Source: Nelumbo lutea
Lineage: Eukaryota; Streptophyta; Magnoliopsida; Proteales; Nelumbonaceae
NCBI GenBank assembly: GCA_022828595.1
Contig: JAKGHH010000002.1
Span: 79,332,383-79,396,382 of the forward strand
DNA length: 64,000 bases
Direction of reading: 5' to 3'
Below the pieces are notes generated by a model that saw nothing but the letters and a program-made list of their open reading frames with translations, had not been told where the DNA came from and searched no databases. Every line of letters starts with the position of its first letter. Position 1 is the first letter of the stretch. The translations under genes were made by a program, and so were the position numbers. Shown in pieces: positions 38,041-49,690 of the stretch.

Positions 38041-38726
38041 TTGCTCTTTTATCAGAAAATGGAAAATGGATCTTTTGCAAAGCTTCTTGACGACAACAAG
38101 CTTAAGGGCCCAAACTATGCCGACTGGTACAGGAACCTTATGCTGGTCCTAGCTTCTGAAAAGCTAGACAAAGTGGCAAAGAATCCTGCCCCGGAGCGTC
38201 CGGTGATAGGGCTTCTGTGGCCTGAAGGAGAGACTATCAGGAATGGGAGGAGAAAAACTCCCTTGCCTAGTGTTACATCAATGCCTCCTTGGACAACCCA
38301 ATACAGAGGCAGTTCGATCAGATCAAACTTGCCAAGGACATATTGGACAGTCTCAGGACGATTTATGAAGAGCATAATCGTTCTACTCGACAAAAGTTCT
38401 TGAAACAGTTCATGACCGCACAAATGACCAAGGGCCAGCAAGTTCACGACCATTGTCTTTGGATGATGGGATACATCAACGAACTGGAGGCTCTTGAATC
38501 CAGGCTGGACCTTGCGACCTACATAGATGCTATCCTTAATTCTTTGCCTCCTTTCTTTAATCCATTCATCATGAACTATAACATGAACAAGCTGAATGTC
38601 AGCTTGCAAGAGCTCAACAATATGTTGCAAAGAGCCAAAGAACTGATTAGAAAGGATGAGCCTGTAGCTATGCTTGTTGAAGCTAGCAAGACAGACAAGA
38701 GAAAGAGGAAGGCAAAGAAGCCTTAG
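38041..38726 (+). pseudogene. Copia A gag (UBN2-type), frameshifted
   Basis: Encodes the capsid-like Gag that packages element RNA in virus-like particles. Family blocks are clear: FAKLLDDNKLKGPNYADWYR at the start, then (frame beginning at 38289) FDQIKLAKDILDSL, DHCLWMMGYINELEAL and MNYNMNKLNVSLQEL. A one-base loss at about 38201 (CCGGTGATAGG against CCGGGTGATAGG in B) shifts the frame after residue 53. The original ATG region is also altered by a short deletion, so ATG at 38059 is the first in-frame Met. A TAG at 38724-38726 replaces a Gln codon present in B. The basic Lys-rich tail is kept, but the CCHC zinc knuckle is deleted. Confidence 0.85.
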
Positions 38727-40126
38727 AAGAAAGCCACTAAGGGTAAGAAGCAGAAGATTGTCTCTGGGGCTTCAACTCATGCGTGTAACTCACTGCAAGG
38801 GTTCAAAGTAAGTAGAAGGCTGATTGAAGGAGAAGTTACACTCTACTTGGGGACTACTGCAACTGTTGCAGTCGTGGCCATAGGAACCGTGGAGTTAATT
38901 TTTAGAGAAGGAATAATTGTACTGAAAGATTGTCTTTATGAACAAAATTTAAGGAGAAATTTGATTTCTATCTCAAAACTGTTTGCAGATGGTTATTCTA
39001 CCTTCTTTAGTAATACGATTACTAGAAGTAGGAGCATCCATTTTGACTCTACTGTCAAATCGTTTGACTTCGACCAGAATCCGAGTGAACCCTGTGTCTA
39101 CAAGAAGTATAGTGGAGATAAGGTTACCTTCTTGGTTTTGTATGTAGATGACATTCTGCTCATTGGGAATGATGTAGGAATGTTAACTACGGTGAAAGTA
39201 TGGCTTTCACAGCAATTCTCCATGAAAGATCTTGGAGAAGCCTCCTATATACTGGGTCTTCGACTCTATAGAGATAGATCGAAGCGGATAATAGAATTAT
39301 CCCAATCTACCTAGATTGGCAAAATAGTCAAAAGATATAGCATGGAAAACTCCAAGAAAGGAAACATTCCTTTCAGGCACAGAGTCACTCTCTCCAAGAA
39401 TATGTCTCCGAAGACTTCTGAGGAGATTGATGGCGTGAAAGACGTTCCCTATGCCTCTACCGTAGGGAGCATCATGTATGCCATGCTGTGCACTCGTCCT
39501 AACATTACTTAGGCAGTGAGTGTAGTAAGTAGATTTCAGGCCAACCAGGGCAGGAGCACTGGACTGTTATGAAAAACATACTTAAGTACTTACAAAGGAC
39601 AAAAGAATTTTGTCTAGTATTTGATGGTAATTCACTACAGATCCAAGGGTATACAAATGCCGATTTCCAATCAGATCCAGATGATAGAAAGTCTACATCT
39701 GGATATGTTTTCATGATAGGATCATGTGTTGTTTGCTGGAAAACTAGCAAACAGGGGTCCAATGCAGACTCCACGACCGAGGCTGAGTACATTGCCGCAA
39801 GTGAGCCTGCCAAAGAAGCCGTGTGGATGAAGAAGTTCATTCACGAGTTGGGAGTAGTTCCGTCCAACACATCACCCATCCCATTGTAGTGTGACAACAA
39901 TGGAGCTATTGCTCAGGCTAAAGAGCCATGAGCCAACTCGAAGTCGAAGCACATTGAGAGGAAGTACCACGTACTATGGGAGATTGTTGGGAGAGGGGAC
40001 ATCCTGATTCAGAAGGTAGCGTCAGCAAAAAATGTAGCAGACCCATTGACAAAGCCACTAACACAGAAAGTGTTTAAGAAACACGTGGAAAGCATGGGAC
40101 TCCGGCTAGTACCTGATTGGACCTAA
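38727..40126 (+). pseudogene. Copia A pol remnant: protease tail fused to RT C-half and RNase H
   Basis: Open in the second gag frame to 39314. It starts inside the protease (SGASTHACNSLQGFK, but without the preceding catalytic Asp), runs to the start of the GAG-pre-integrase region, then jumps at about 39021-39024 straight to the second half of RT (FDSTVKSFDF, then [12 protein letters not shown] with the YVDD catalytic pair). The jump removes about 1.65 kb relative to B, that is all of integrase and the RT fingers, and keeps the frame. Downstream are TAG at 39312-39314, a TAG at about 39510 and a one-base deletion near 39547. RNase H follows (DADFQ-like NADFQSDPDDRKS, EAEYIAAS, CDNNGAIA) and ends at TAA 40124-40126. 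Confidence 0.85.
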
Positions 40127-40127
40127 A

Positions 40128-40140
40128 TGCAAGTGGGAGT
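40128..40140 (+). promoter_or_regulatory. Copia A polypurine tract
   Basis: TGCAAGTGGGAGT lies directly before the 3' LTR. The same AAGTGGGAG core occurs in B (44022-44034, reverse) and D (62343-62356). Confidence 0.8.
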
Positions 40141-42085
40141 TGTTAGATAGTTTTGTATGCCCTTAGCCTCAATCAAGATGATGTACTTTATGAGTTTATT
40201 ATAAATGAATAAAAGTGCATATTTGATTCGTATTCCCTTGGTATGTTTCTGTGTAATACTCTTAAACTAGACACTTAATGAGACTCGTGTTAGTTTAGAA
40301 TGTTCACAGCCAGTGGGTCGGTCTGGGGAGACCTATCCTGACAAGGCTGACACTGTGGTGCCACCTAGTCGGTTGGGGTAGCCTGTCTCAACTGCTAGGG
40401 TGAGACCCTAGGCACATACAGTGTAGGATTAATTGAATCTTTGAACTGGACCAGATTTCCAATATTTCCCTAGACCTTGGAGATTGATGGGCAAAACTGG
40501 AAAGTTACACCCGACCCCTAGACTCGATTATGATACTGCACTGGGTGTCGGATTAGGTTGTCTTTGATGTACTATACAGTGAGATCCTTAGCGGGGGTCA
40601 AAACCTGGGTATGTTGGGATAGTTTGAGAATTCATTTGAGTGGGTGATCATAGTGACAGGATCAGCCCCTTCGTCGGACAAAGGTAATGATCAGCGATGC
40701 ACTCCCACTGATGGAAACCAAGACTGCCGGCAACCAATTTCAATCGTTGAGATTTGTTTTGCAAAATATATTTTATATGAGATATAAAAGTATACATATT
40801 ATGGTTTCAAATTGATTTGCAAAAGGTTTTAATTCCCGGGATCCATATAAGAGAGAGTGCAACACTGTTCCTTGCAGCCGAGGGAGAGGTCCTCTCTTGT
40901 CGGGTAGTGTATGATCATTATGGGCTGAGAGGTTAAGTGTAAGACCATTGAGAATAATACCTTATGGGATAATTTTGCATCTGCCCACAGTCCCTGGGCG
41001 TTACAAGGTGGCTTGGCCTAGGGACCACTTAGGGTAAGTGTTGGGCCCATGGAGCCCATCTAATGGGTTTTAGGGGGTGCACTATCCATAACAGTGTATT
41101 CGGCCAGGCCTTGTAACAAAGGCTAGGCCGAACCCATGTGGCTGATGTGTAGATCAATGTTAGGGTCCCATGCCATACAAGGAAGCCCAACTGGGCAACA
41201 GTTTGAAGGCCAAATGAATACATAACCTTAAATGGGCCTTAAGCCCATTTCGAATTGGGCTAATTTGATTAGTCACTTAAGGGGTGAATTCTGAGATGGA
41301 TCAGCTGATAGGATTCGACCCAGACCCTATCCACTTAGAGAGTCCAAGATCTAAATAAGATTTAGATCTAGAAGCCTCCTAATCAGTTTAGGAGATGGCT
41401 GATTTGATCTACAGATTAGATAAGGGTTATCCCTTATCACTTAAGGGGACTTCTTATACAGATATAATTTGGATTAGCAACTCCTAATAGGATTAGGAGC
41501 TGATCCCTTTAAGTCTATAAAGGGAGGAGGGGGCGGCAACCTTTAGACATGCAATACACAGATCATTATCTTTTGAGCTGAGATTACTAGAAGAGAGAAT
41601 TCTGCACCCTACTAATACTCTCTTGTCGCCTCCTTCCTACAGCCGCCGCCTCCAATAGTTCAATCTCTAGTTCTTGGGAGAAATCAAGATTTGATCTTGA
41701 TACCAATATTTTGGAGAAAAGATTAGTGGGAGTTGTATTCACAAGCCATCTAGTTGATTCTTGCGAAGGGTCAAGTTCTTTTGAAAGAACACTGTTGATT
41801 CTGCTCCACCCTGCATTATGCCATCTTCAGTGGGAGCAGATTTTGGATCCTTCCTTGGGCATGAACACCCCCATTGGGAGATACTTCTTCTCTGTATCAG
41901 GTATTATCCCTCCCTACTCCTATTGGTTCAGATCTAGTTCAGTTTGAGGTTCAAGAATGATCCTTGAAAATATGATTTTTAAATAGGGAATTTGATTCCT
42001 AGTTGAAGGGAGAGAAAAATTTTGAAATTCGCCCCCTTATTCCACAATCTTTGGGCGTTCATGTGATGGATATCCTATCCCTTCA
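40141..42085 (+). repeat. Copia A 3' LTR
   Basis: 1945 bp, TGTTAGATAG...CCCTTCA. Compared with the 5' LTR it shows several substitutions and a short insertion (GATGATG) in its first 100 bp. It is followed by the target duplication CATGT. Confidence 0.95.
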
Positions 42086-42100
42086 CATGTGCGATCCTCC
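42086..42100. other. 15-bp host spacer between elements A and B
   Basis: CATGTGCGATCCTCC consists of A's right target duplication (CATGT), five host bases (GCGAT) and B's left duplication (CCTCC). Before both insertions the two target sites were 10 bp apart, start to start. Confidence 0.9.
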
Positions 42101-44021
42101 TAAAAGTATGGTAGGATCCATCTAATGGAGGCCATAAAGGTTGCGGAATGGGTGGGCGAATTTCAAAAATTTCCTACCTTCTCTCAACTGGGAATCATAT
42201 TCCCTAAATTTAGAATACAATATTCAAGGATCCTACTTGAACCATAATCAAACCAGATCTGTACCAAAAGATAAATGGGAGGAATATACCTGATCCGGAG
42301 AAGCAGTATCTCCCAAAGTTGGTGTTCACGCCCAAAGAATGCTCCAAGATCCGTTCCTTCTGAAGATGACACAGCTGTGAATGGAACAAAACCAGCAGGG
42401 TGCGTCCTACACACTGGATCCTTCACAAGAATCCTCTGGAAGTACTAAACACTGAATCCTTTTCAGTCTTTCTTGCAAGACTGATGTCAAGAACAGATTT
42501 CTTGACTTTCTTTTCTGCAAAGATCTAATCTTGCAATGGCAGATGGCGGCGGCAGGAGGAGATTTCCAAAACGAAAAAGGCTGAACTGCTTTTTCTGTTT
42601 TTCTGGAGAGTATGAAAATGAGATCTGATCTGAATTCGCAGGAGATATCCTATACCTCTTCAAGGTGGTTCGAAATCTCCTCCTTTCTTCTTGATTAAGA
42701 AACCTCCTTTTTAAGAGTTATCCCAATCCAAATCAGTATTTGGATAGGGGATAATCTTAATCCTTTCTGCAGATAGAGTTAGCTTACTCCTGATCTTATC
42801 AGGAGGTTACCAGATTCAAATCTAATTTGAATTTGGTCTCTAAGAGTGGATAAGGCTAAAGGCCCAATCTTTTTACTAACTTTAATCTCAAATTCACCCC
42901 ATGGATGGGTGATCATATCAGCCCACCTCGAAATGGGCTTTTGGCCCATTAAGTGTTCAGTGTCTAATTACTTTCCAATCTGCTGCCCAGTTGGGCTTCT
43001 TTGTATGGTGTGGGACCCAAGCATTGATCTACACACCAGCCACATGGTTTCGGCCCAGCCTCTAAAACAAGGCCCAGCCGAATTCACAGAAAAACTCAAT
43101 GAACCCCTTGATTCCATCATATGGACCCTATGGTCCCAACACTTACATTAAGTGGTCCCTGGGCCAAGCCATCTTATAAAAACCCAGGGACTGTGGGCAG
43201 GTGCAAGATTAGCCCATCAGGTATTATCCTCAATGGTCTTACACTTAACCTCTCAGCCCTTAATGATCAAGCACTGCCCGACAAGAGAGGACCTCTCCCT
43301 CGGCTGCAAGGAACAGTGCCGCACACTCCTCTCACATGGATCCCGGGAATTAAAACCATTTGCAAACAATTGAAAACCGTACATATATATATATTAATTT
43401 TGCAAAACAAAATTCCAACGATTGAGATCAACTGCCGGCAGTTTGGTTTCCATCAGAGAGAGTGCATTCCCGATCATTACCCTTTGTCCGACAAAGTGGT
43501 TGATTCTGTCACTATGATCACCCACTCAGATGAATTCTCAAACTGCCCCAACATACCCAGGTTTTGATCCCCGCTAAGGATCTCACTGAATGGCATATCA
43601 AAGGCAGCCTGATCCAACACCTAGTGAAATGTCATAATCGAGTCTAGGGGTCAGGTGTAACTTTCCAGTTTTGCCCATCTATCTCCAAGGTCTAGGGCAA
43701 TACTGGAAATCTAGTCCGGTTCAAGGATTCAAGTAATCCCATACTGCATATGCCTCGGGTCTTACCCTGATGGCTGAGACAGGCCATCCCAACACTTGGT
43801 GGCACACCAGTATCAGCCTTGGCAGGATAAATCTCCCCAGACTTATCCAACGGCTGTGAACATTTAAAACTAACACGAGTCTCTATAAATGTCCAGTTTT
43901 AGGGTTTTACACAGAATTAAACCAAACAACATGAATCAAACATGCACTTTATTTATTTCCACTAAATAACAAAAGTACATCAAATCAGATTGAAGCTAAG
44001 GGCATACAAAACTGTCTAACA
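42101..44021 (-). repeat. Copia B 3' LTR
   Basis: 1921 bp. The inner end reads CTGTCTAACA on the plus strand (TGTTAGACAG on the element strand). The outer end (TAAAAGTATGG) is altered relative to the 5' LTR (TGAAAGATTGG). The TATA position of copy A reads TCTTAAAAAGG on the element strand here (plus 42706-42717), so the TATA is lost or weakened. Confidence 0.92.
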
Positions 44022-44034
44022 GCTCCCACTTGCA
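44022..44034 (-). promoter_or_regulatory. Copia B polypurine tract
   Basis: The plus strand reads GCTCCCACTTGCA, so the element strand reads TGCAAGTGGGAGC, abutting the 3' LTR. Confidence 0.8.
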
Positions 44035-44035
44035 C

Positions 44036-46929
44036 TTAGGTCCAATCTAGAACAAGCCGGAGTCCCATACTTTCCACGTGTTTCTCAAACACCTTCTGTG
44101 TCAGTGGCTTAGTCAATGGGTCTGCCACATTATCCGCTGATGCTACCTTCTGAATCAGGACGTCCCCTCTACCAACGATCTCCCGCAGTACATGGTACTT
44201 TCTCTTGATGTGCTTCGACTTCGAGTGAGCCCGAGGCTCTTTAGCCTGGGCGATCGCTCCATTGTTGTCACACAACAACGGGATGGGAGATGTGCTGGAT
44301 GGAATCGCTCCCAATTCGTGTATGAACTTCTTCATCCACACAGCTTCCTTGGCAGCTTCACTTGCGGCAATGTACTCGGCCTCGATTGTGGAGTCTGTAG
44401 TGGACCCCTGTTTGCTGCTTTTCTAGCAAACAGCACACGATCCTATCGTGAAAACATACCTAGATGTAGACTTTCTATCATCTGGATCCGACTGGAAATC
44501 GGCATCGGTATACCCTAGAACTTGCAGTGAACTACCATCGAATACCAGACAAAACTCTTTTGCCCTTCGAAGGTATTTGAGTATGTTCTTCACAGCAGTC
44601 CAATGCTCCTGCCCTGGGTTTGCCTGGAATCTGCTTACCACACTCACCGCCTGAGCAATGTCAGGGCGAGTGCACAGCATGGCATACATGATGCTCCCTA
44701 CGGCTGAGGCATAGGGAACGTCTCTCATGCTCTCAATCTACTCAGAAGTCTTGGGAGACATCTTCTTGGAGAGAGTGACTCCATGCCTGAAAGGAACGTT
44801 TCCTTTCTTGGAGTTCTCCATGCTGTACCTCTTGACAATTTTGTCAATATAAGCAGCCTGGGATAATCCAATTATCCGCTTTGATCTATCTCTATAGAGT
44901 CGAAGACCCAGTATGTATGAAGCTTCTCAAAGATCTTTCATGGAGAACTGCTGTGATAGCCATACCTTGACCGAAGTCAACATTCCTACATCATTCCCAA
45001 TGAGTAGGATATCGTCCATGTACAACACCAAAAAGGTGATCTTATCCCCACTGGACTTCCTGTAAACACAGGGCTCATCCGGATTCTGCTCAAAGTCAAA
45101 CGTTTTGACTGTAGAATCAAAACGGATGTTCCAACTCCTAGAAGCCTGCTTAAGTCCATATATGGATCTATTAAATTTACATACCATGTGTTCCTGACCA
45201 GCAGCAATGAAGCCTTGCGGCTGCTGCATGTAGATATCTTCACTAAGATCTCCATTCAGGAACGCGGTTTTGACATCCATTTGCCAAATCTCATAGTCAT
45301 GGTACGCTGCTACAGCTAGCAGGATCCTAATGGATTTAAGCAAGGCCACGGGCGAAAAGGTTTCCTCATAGTCGATGCCTTCTTTCTGAGTATACCCTTT
45401 CGCCACCAAGCGAGCTTTAAAGGTCTCAATCCTGCCATCGGGGCCCTTCTTCCTCTTGTAGATCCATTTGCAACCAATTGCTTTTAACCCGGGGGGCGGA
45501 TCCACTAGAGTCCAGACTCCATTGGTCTCCATTGAGTCCATTTCAGCCCTCATGGCCTCCACCCACTTCTGGGAGTCTATGTCTAACATAGCTTCCGCGT
45601 AAGTCACGGGATCCTCTTCACTAGTCAAGGTTTCCACCAGGTAACTATCCTGGTCATAACCATATCGGACTGGTGGTCTGGATACCCGGGTGGTTCTTCT
45701 AGGTTGGTAATTACCTGGAATTTGTGGGACATCTCCCACTGCTCCTGAGCCTTCCTCATCAAGAACTATTTCCTGACGATGGGTGTCCAGGATGTAATCG
45801 GATTCTAAGAACTGGGCGTTTCGACTGCAGAACACTTTCTGCTCACTCGGGTCATAGCATAGATAACCCACCGAATCCTTTGGGTAGCCTATAAACAGGC
45901 AACGACTGGTTTTAGATTCCAACTTGTCCGCACTTGTTCTTTTAATGTGTGCAGGACAACCCCAAATCTTCAAGTGTCTTACACTTGGCTTCCTTCCGGT
46001 CCAAAGTTCATATGGAGTTTTCGGAACTGATTTGGTTGGAACCCGATTCAGCATGTAGATAGCAGTCTCTAATGCGTATCCCCAAAAGGATGTGGGTAAT
46101 TGTGAGCGTATGAGAAGTGACTGGACCATGTCTAACAAGGTCCTATTCCTCCTCTCTGAAACACCGTTGAGTTGAGGTGTAGCAGGAGGAGCTAATTGTG
46201 ACACTATCCCATTGGCCTTTAAGTAGTCCTTGAATTCGTCAGAGAGATACTCGTCACCTCGATCTGATCGAAGGGCCTTAATTTCTCTCCCTAACTGTTT
46301 CTTGACTTCCTGTCTGAACTCTTTGAACTTTTCAAATGATTCAGACTTATGTCTCATTTGGTACACGTAACCATATCGTGAAAAATCATCTGTAAAGGTG
46401 ATGAAGTACACGTGTTGATTCCGTGTCCTAACACTCAGGGGACCACATACATCAGTATATATTAGGTCAAGTGTGCCTTCAGATCTTTCAGGCTTACCGT
46501 CAAATGGCCGCTTAGACATCTTACCTTGAAGGCAAGGTTCATAAGTGGGAAGATTTTCTACAGTTAGAAAATCCAAAGGACCATCCTTTACCAGCCTTGT
46601 GATTCGGTCAATACCGATATGGCCAAGTCGGTAATGCCAGAGGCACGTGGGACTTACTGTATCACGATTCCTTTTCTTGGGATTTTTGACCGACGTAGTT
46701 TCGGTTAAGTTAGTTTCCAGAGAAGGATGTAGAACATAGAGACCGTTCTCTAGTTCCCCGCATGCGATGAATTTATTATTCCGTTTAATAGTAATCATAT
46801 TACTAAAATAAATAGTATATCCATCAGCACACAGTTTTGAAACAGAAATTAAATTTCTTCTCAAGTTCTGTACATAAAGACAATCTTTAAGTACAAGCAT
46901 TCCTTCTTTAAAAACTAGTTCTACGGTTC
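44036..46929 (-). pseudogene. Copia B pol: integrase, reverse transcriptase, RNase H (three stops)
   Basis: One frame of about 960 codons. GAG-pre-integrase: [10 protein letters not shown]...EPCLQGK, with Tyr where the first zinc-binding Cys of the CxxC pair is expected. Integrase core: the acidic triad sits in [18 protein letters not shown] and [49 protein letters not shown] and the catalytic [12 protein letters not shown], with Met in place of the more usual Val. RNase H: TDADFQSDPDDRKS, EAEYIAAS and LLCDNNGAIA, ending at TAA 44036-44038. In-frame stops: TGA 44927-44929 (Gly in A), TAG 44738-44740 (Glu in A) and TAG 44423-44425 (Trp in A). There is no frameshift inside this span. Confidence 0.93.
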
Positions 46930-47925
46930 CTATTGCCGCGCTGCAACACTTGCAGTTGTTCCCAAGAATAATGTCACTTCACCTTCACTCAACCTTCTGC
47001 TAACTTTGAACCCCTGCAGTGAGTTACACGCATGAGTTGAAGCCCCGGAGTCAACACACCAGGACACAGAAGTAACTAACAAGTTAGTTTCTATGACATA
47101 AGTTTCGATGTTACCATTCTTAGATTCCAGGTAGGCAGGACAATTCCTCTTCCAGTGGCCGGTCTACTTGCAGAAGTGACAGACATCAGATGCCTTGTTC
47201 TTCTTCTGCTTCTTAGGATTGGTAGCCTTCTTCTGAGGCTTCTTTGTCTTTCTCTTTTTCTTGCCCGATTTGTTAGCTTCAACAAGCATAACTACAGGCT
47301 AATCCTTCTTTAGTGAATCCTCGGCTCTCTGCAACATATTGCTGAGTTCCTGGACGCTGACATTCAGCTTATTCATATTGTAGTTCATTGTGAGCGCATT
47401 GAAGGAAAAGGGCAAAGAATTGAGGATGGCATCCACTTGCGTGCCAAGATCTAGCCCGGATCCAAGAGCTTCAAGTTCGTTAATGTAACCCATCATCCAA
47501 AGACAATGGTCATGAACTTTCTGCCCTTTGGTCATCTGCGCGGTCATGAACAATTTCAGGACCTTCTGTCGAGTAGAACGGTTCTGCTCTTCATACATTG
47601 TTCTTAGACTGTCCAATATGTCCTTGGCTAGTTCGATCTGATCGAACTGCCTCTGTATTGAGTTGTCTAATGAGTCAACGACAAAGCAGCGGGCTAGGGA
47701 GTTCTTATCCTCCCACTCTTGGTAGTCCCTCCTACGGGCCTCAGAAGCCCTATCACCCGGACGTTCCGGTGCAGGATTTTTCACCACCTTGTCTAACTTT
47801 TCGGAAGTTAGGACCAGCATAAGATTTCTATACCAGTCGGCATAGTTTGGGCCCTTAAGCTTGTTATCGTCTAGAAGCTTTGCAAATTGACCGTTTTCAA
47901 TTTTCTGATAAAATAGCAAAATCAT
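46930..47925 (-). pseudogene. Copia B gag and protease (two stops, then a frameshift into pol)
   Basis: Gag UBN2-type core from Met at 47925 (LLDDNKLKGPNYADWYRN, DHCLWMMGYINELEAL, MNYNMNKLNVSVQEL), then a Lys-rich stretch and the zinc knuckle CHFC..TGHWKRNC. Protease follows in the same frame with the active site VDSGASTHAC. TAG at 47299-47301 replaces the Glu codon found in A, between the gag core and the basic tail. TAG at 47164-47166 lies inside the zinc knuckle, where the family has a sense codon. A one-base loss near 46940 (GCAGCGCGGCAATAGG against GCAGTCGTGGCCATAGG in A) puts pol in another frame. Confidence 0.9.
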
Positions 47926-49675
47926 TAGTCCACAACCTTAGTTTGATTCATGTTACCTACATAGATATGGCTTTTAATCTATGTTCCATTCCCATTTGTT
48001 CATCTCTGAGATTTCCCTCCTTTCTCAGTGACGGAGACGACGAAATGTCTCTGGAAATGTGGGAAATCACATGGGGTGCGTGAAGCCAACTGTTTCAGCT
48101 GCATAACCTCACCACCTTTCTGTGACGGATCATATCCACTCATCAAATGAGTTTCCCTTTGGCCTTTGTCAAACAAGGTTCAGAGCCGTTTTTAGGTAAA
48201 CCTTTCTGTCCAGTGAGTGCTTACCCATCATATTCAGGTTACGCCAAGGTACCGTGAGAGAGTTCTCATTTTCTGGTGAAGCCCCTCCCACATCGGTCTA
48301 TGACGCCTCTATCATCTTAAGAAACACTCTAATAGATCCAACAACAAATGGATAGCCCAATTTTATGGTGTGTTTCCTCATTACTGAAGGACCCATCATT
48401 ATGCTAATGACGGAAGGCCTTTAGAGAGTCCATCATATGGGTATCCCTATCACAAGCATTCATATTTGCTGGAGGGAACAAAATGCCCTAGTTTTAATTT
48501 AGGTCAAACCAGAGTGGCTCCCACTGACTTTCATAAAGTCAGATTTCTGGTGGGCCTTAATCGGCTAGGGGTTCCGTACGCATCCCTTTTCAGGGTTGTG
48601 GGGGCCCACCAAACAAAGAGGGGTCATCCAATGACCTTGAAGGACACCATGGCAATGATGTGCATTCAGCCATGGTGTGCGCAAGAACCACTAACGAGTC
48701 TTCATAGGCCAAGTACTTATGGCCCATGGTCGCAACACATCAAACATCCAAACATCACATGTAAAGGAGGAATTGATCCAATCAATTAACTGCTGTAAAG
48801 CCCATTGAATAGCCCATTTAAAAACTAAGTCATTAACAATTAATGACTACTAGGTGTATGGGCTGAATCGCAGATAGCAGTTCGGCCCATACAGCTTATC
48901 TCACAGTAATGGGCCTTTTGCAGTTTTAACCCTTTAAAACTGGGCTTTACAGGTGAGCCGAATTAATCCGTGTAGTTGAACATCAGATTTGGAACAGCAA
49001 GTGTGAGAAATACAGACTGAAAAACAGTCCCTATCGAACCCCAGATTCGGTCCAAACAGTTTTGGTCCAATCTAGTCCGAGAGGATCCAAAACTGATTTT
49101 CAATTCAAGAATTAATTCATGAAAGATCTGAAATTAATAATTTTCATTTCAAACAATCACAAAACAAACTATAGACTATTCGCACCACCTGCAAAACAGA
49201 GGTTAATCACAAGGGTTGCAGTTTCACAAACTGCAAATCGCAGAAAGCGATTTCTCCAACTGCAAATCTCCAGCGCCGCCTTCTTCTTCCTTCTTCTTTA
49301 ATCAAGAAAAATAACAGAAATCCTATTTCTATTAATTACATTCTTGAACAAATCCTATACATTCAGTCTAAAAATAAAAAAAAAAATTATTTACAAACCG
49401 AATATAAATAAATAGAAAGAAAAAGGGTGCGCAGACTATCTGCGCCAAATCTGCACTGTGATCTCCAGGTTTGAACAGTCCATTAAATCAAAATAAATAA
49501 AGAACAATTCTAAATAAATTTTGGATTTAATAAATTAATTTCAGATCAATCGCCCTTAACAAGAAACAGTTTCTTGAAATAGAAAAAAACAATCTACGCA
49601 AATCCTGAAAGAACACCTTCTATCCATCTGCGCAGGGTCAGATCTGATTTTCTTTTGGTTCAAGATTCAAACCTG
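47926..49675 (-). other. Copia B untranslated leader, about 1.75 kb
   Basis: Non-coding. Partly conserved with the leader of A, which makes a long leader a feature of the family and not a local accident. Confidence 0.75.
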
Positions 49676-49689
49676 TGGCTCTGATACCA
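49676..49689 (-). promoter_or_regulatory. Copia B primer binding site, initiator tRNA-Met
   Basis: The plus strand reads TGGCTCTGATACCA, identical to the 3' end of plant tRNA-iMet including CCA. It is one base from the 5' LTR. Confidence 0.95.
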
Positions 49690-49690
49690 C

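Larger units (their letters stand above)
34358..42085 (+). mobile_element. Ty1/copia element A, complete ends, internally deleted
   Basis: 5' LTR 34358-36300, primer site 36302-36315, a leader of about 1.7 kb, damaged gag-pol 38041-40126, 3' LTR 40141-42085. A perfect 5-bp target duplication CATGT flanks it (34353-34357 and 42086-42090). Compared with element B, two internal stretches are missing: the zinc knuckle with the protease aspartate, and all of integrase with the first half of RT. The two LTRs differ at several positions in their first 100 bp, so this insertion looks older than B. It cannot encode its own transposition. Confidence 0.95.

Noticed and set aside
43121..43567. 148-codon frame in copia B LTR, repeated at 50711-51167
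   Set aside because: It lies in both LTRs only because they are copies. The codons carry no known domain and the frame is antisense to the element.
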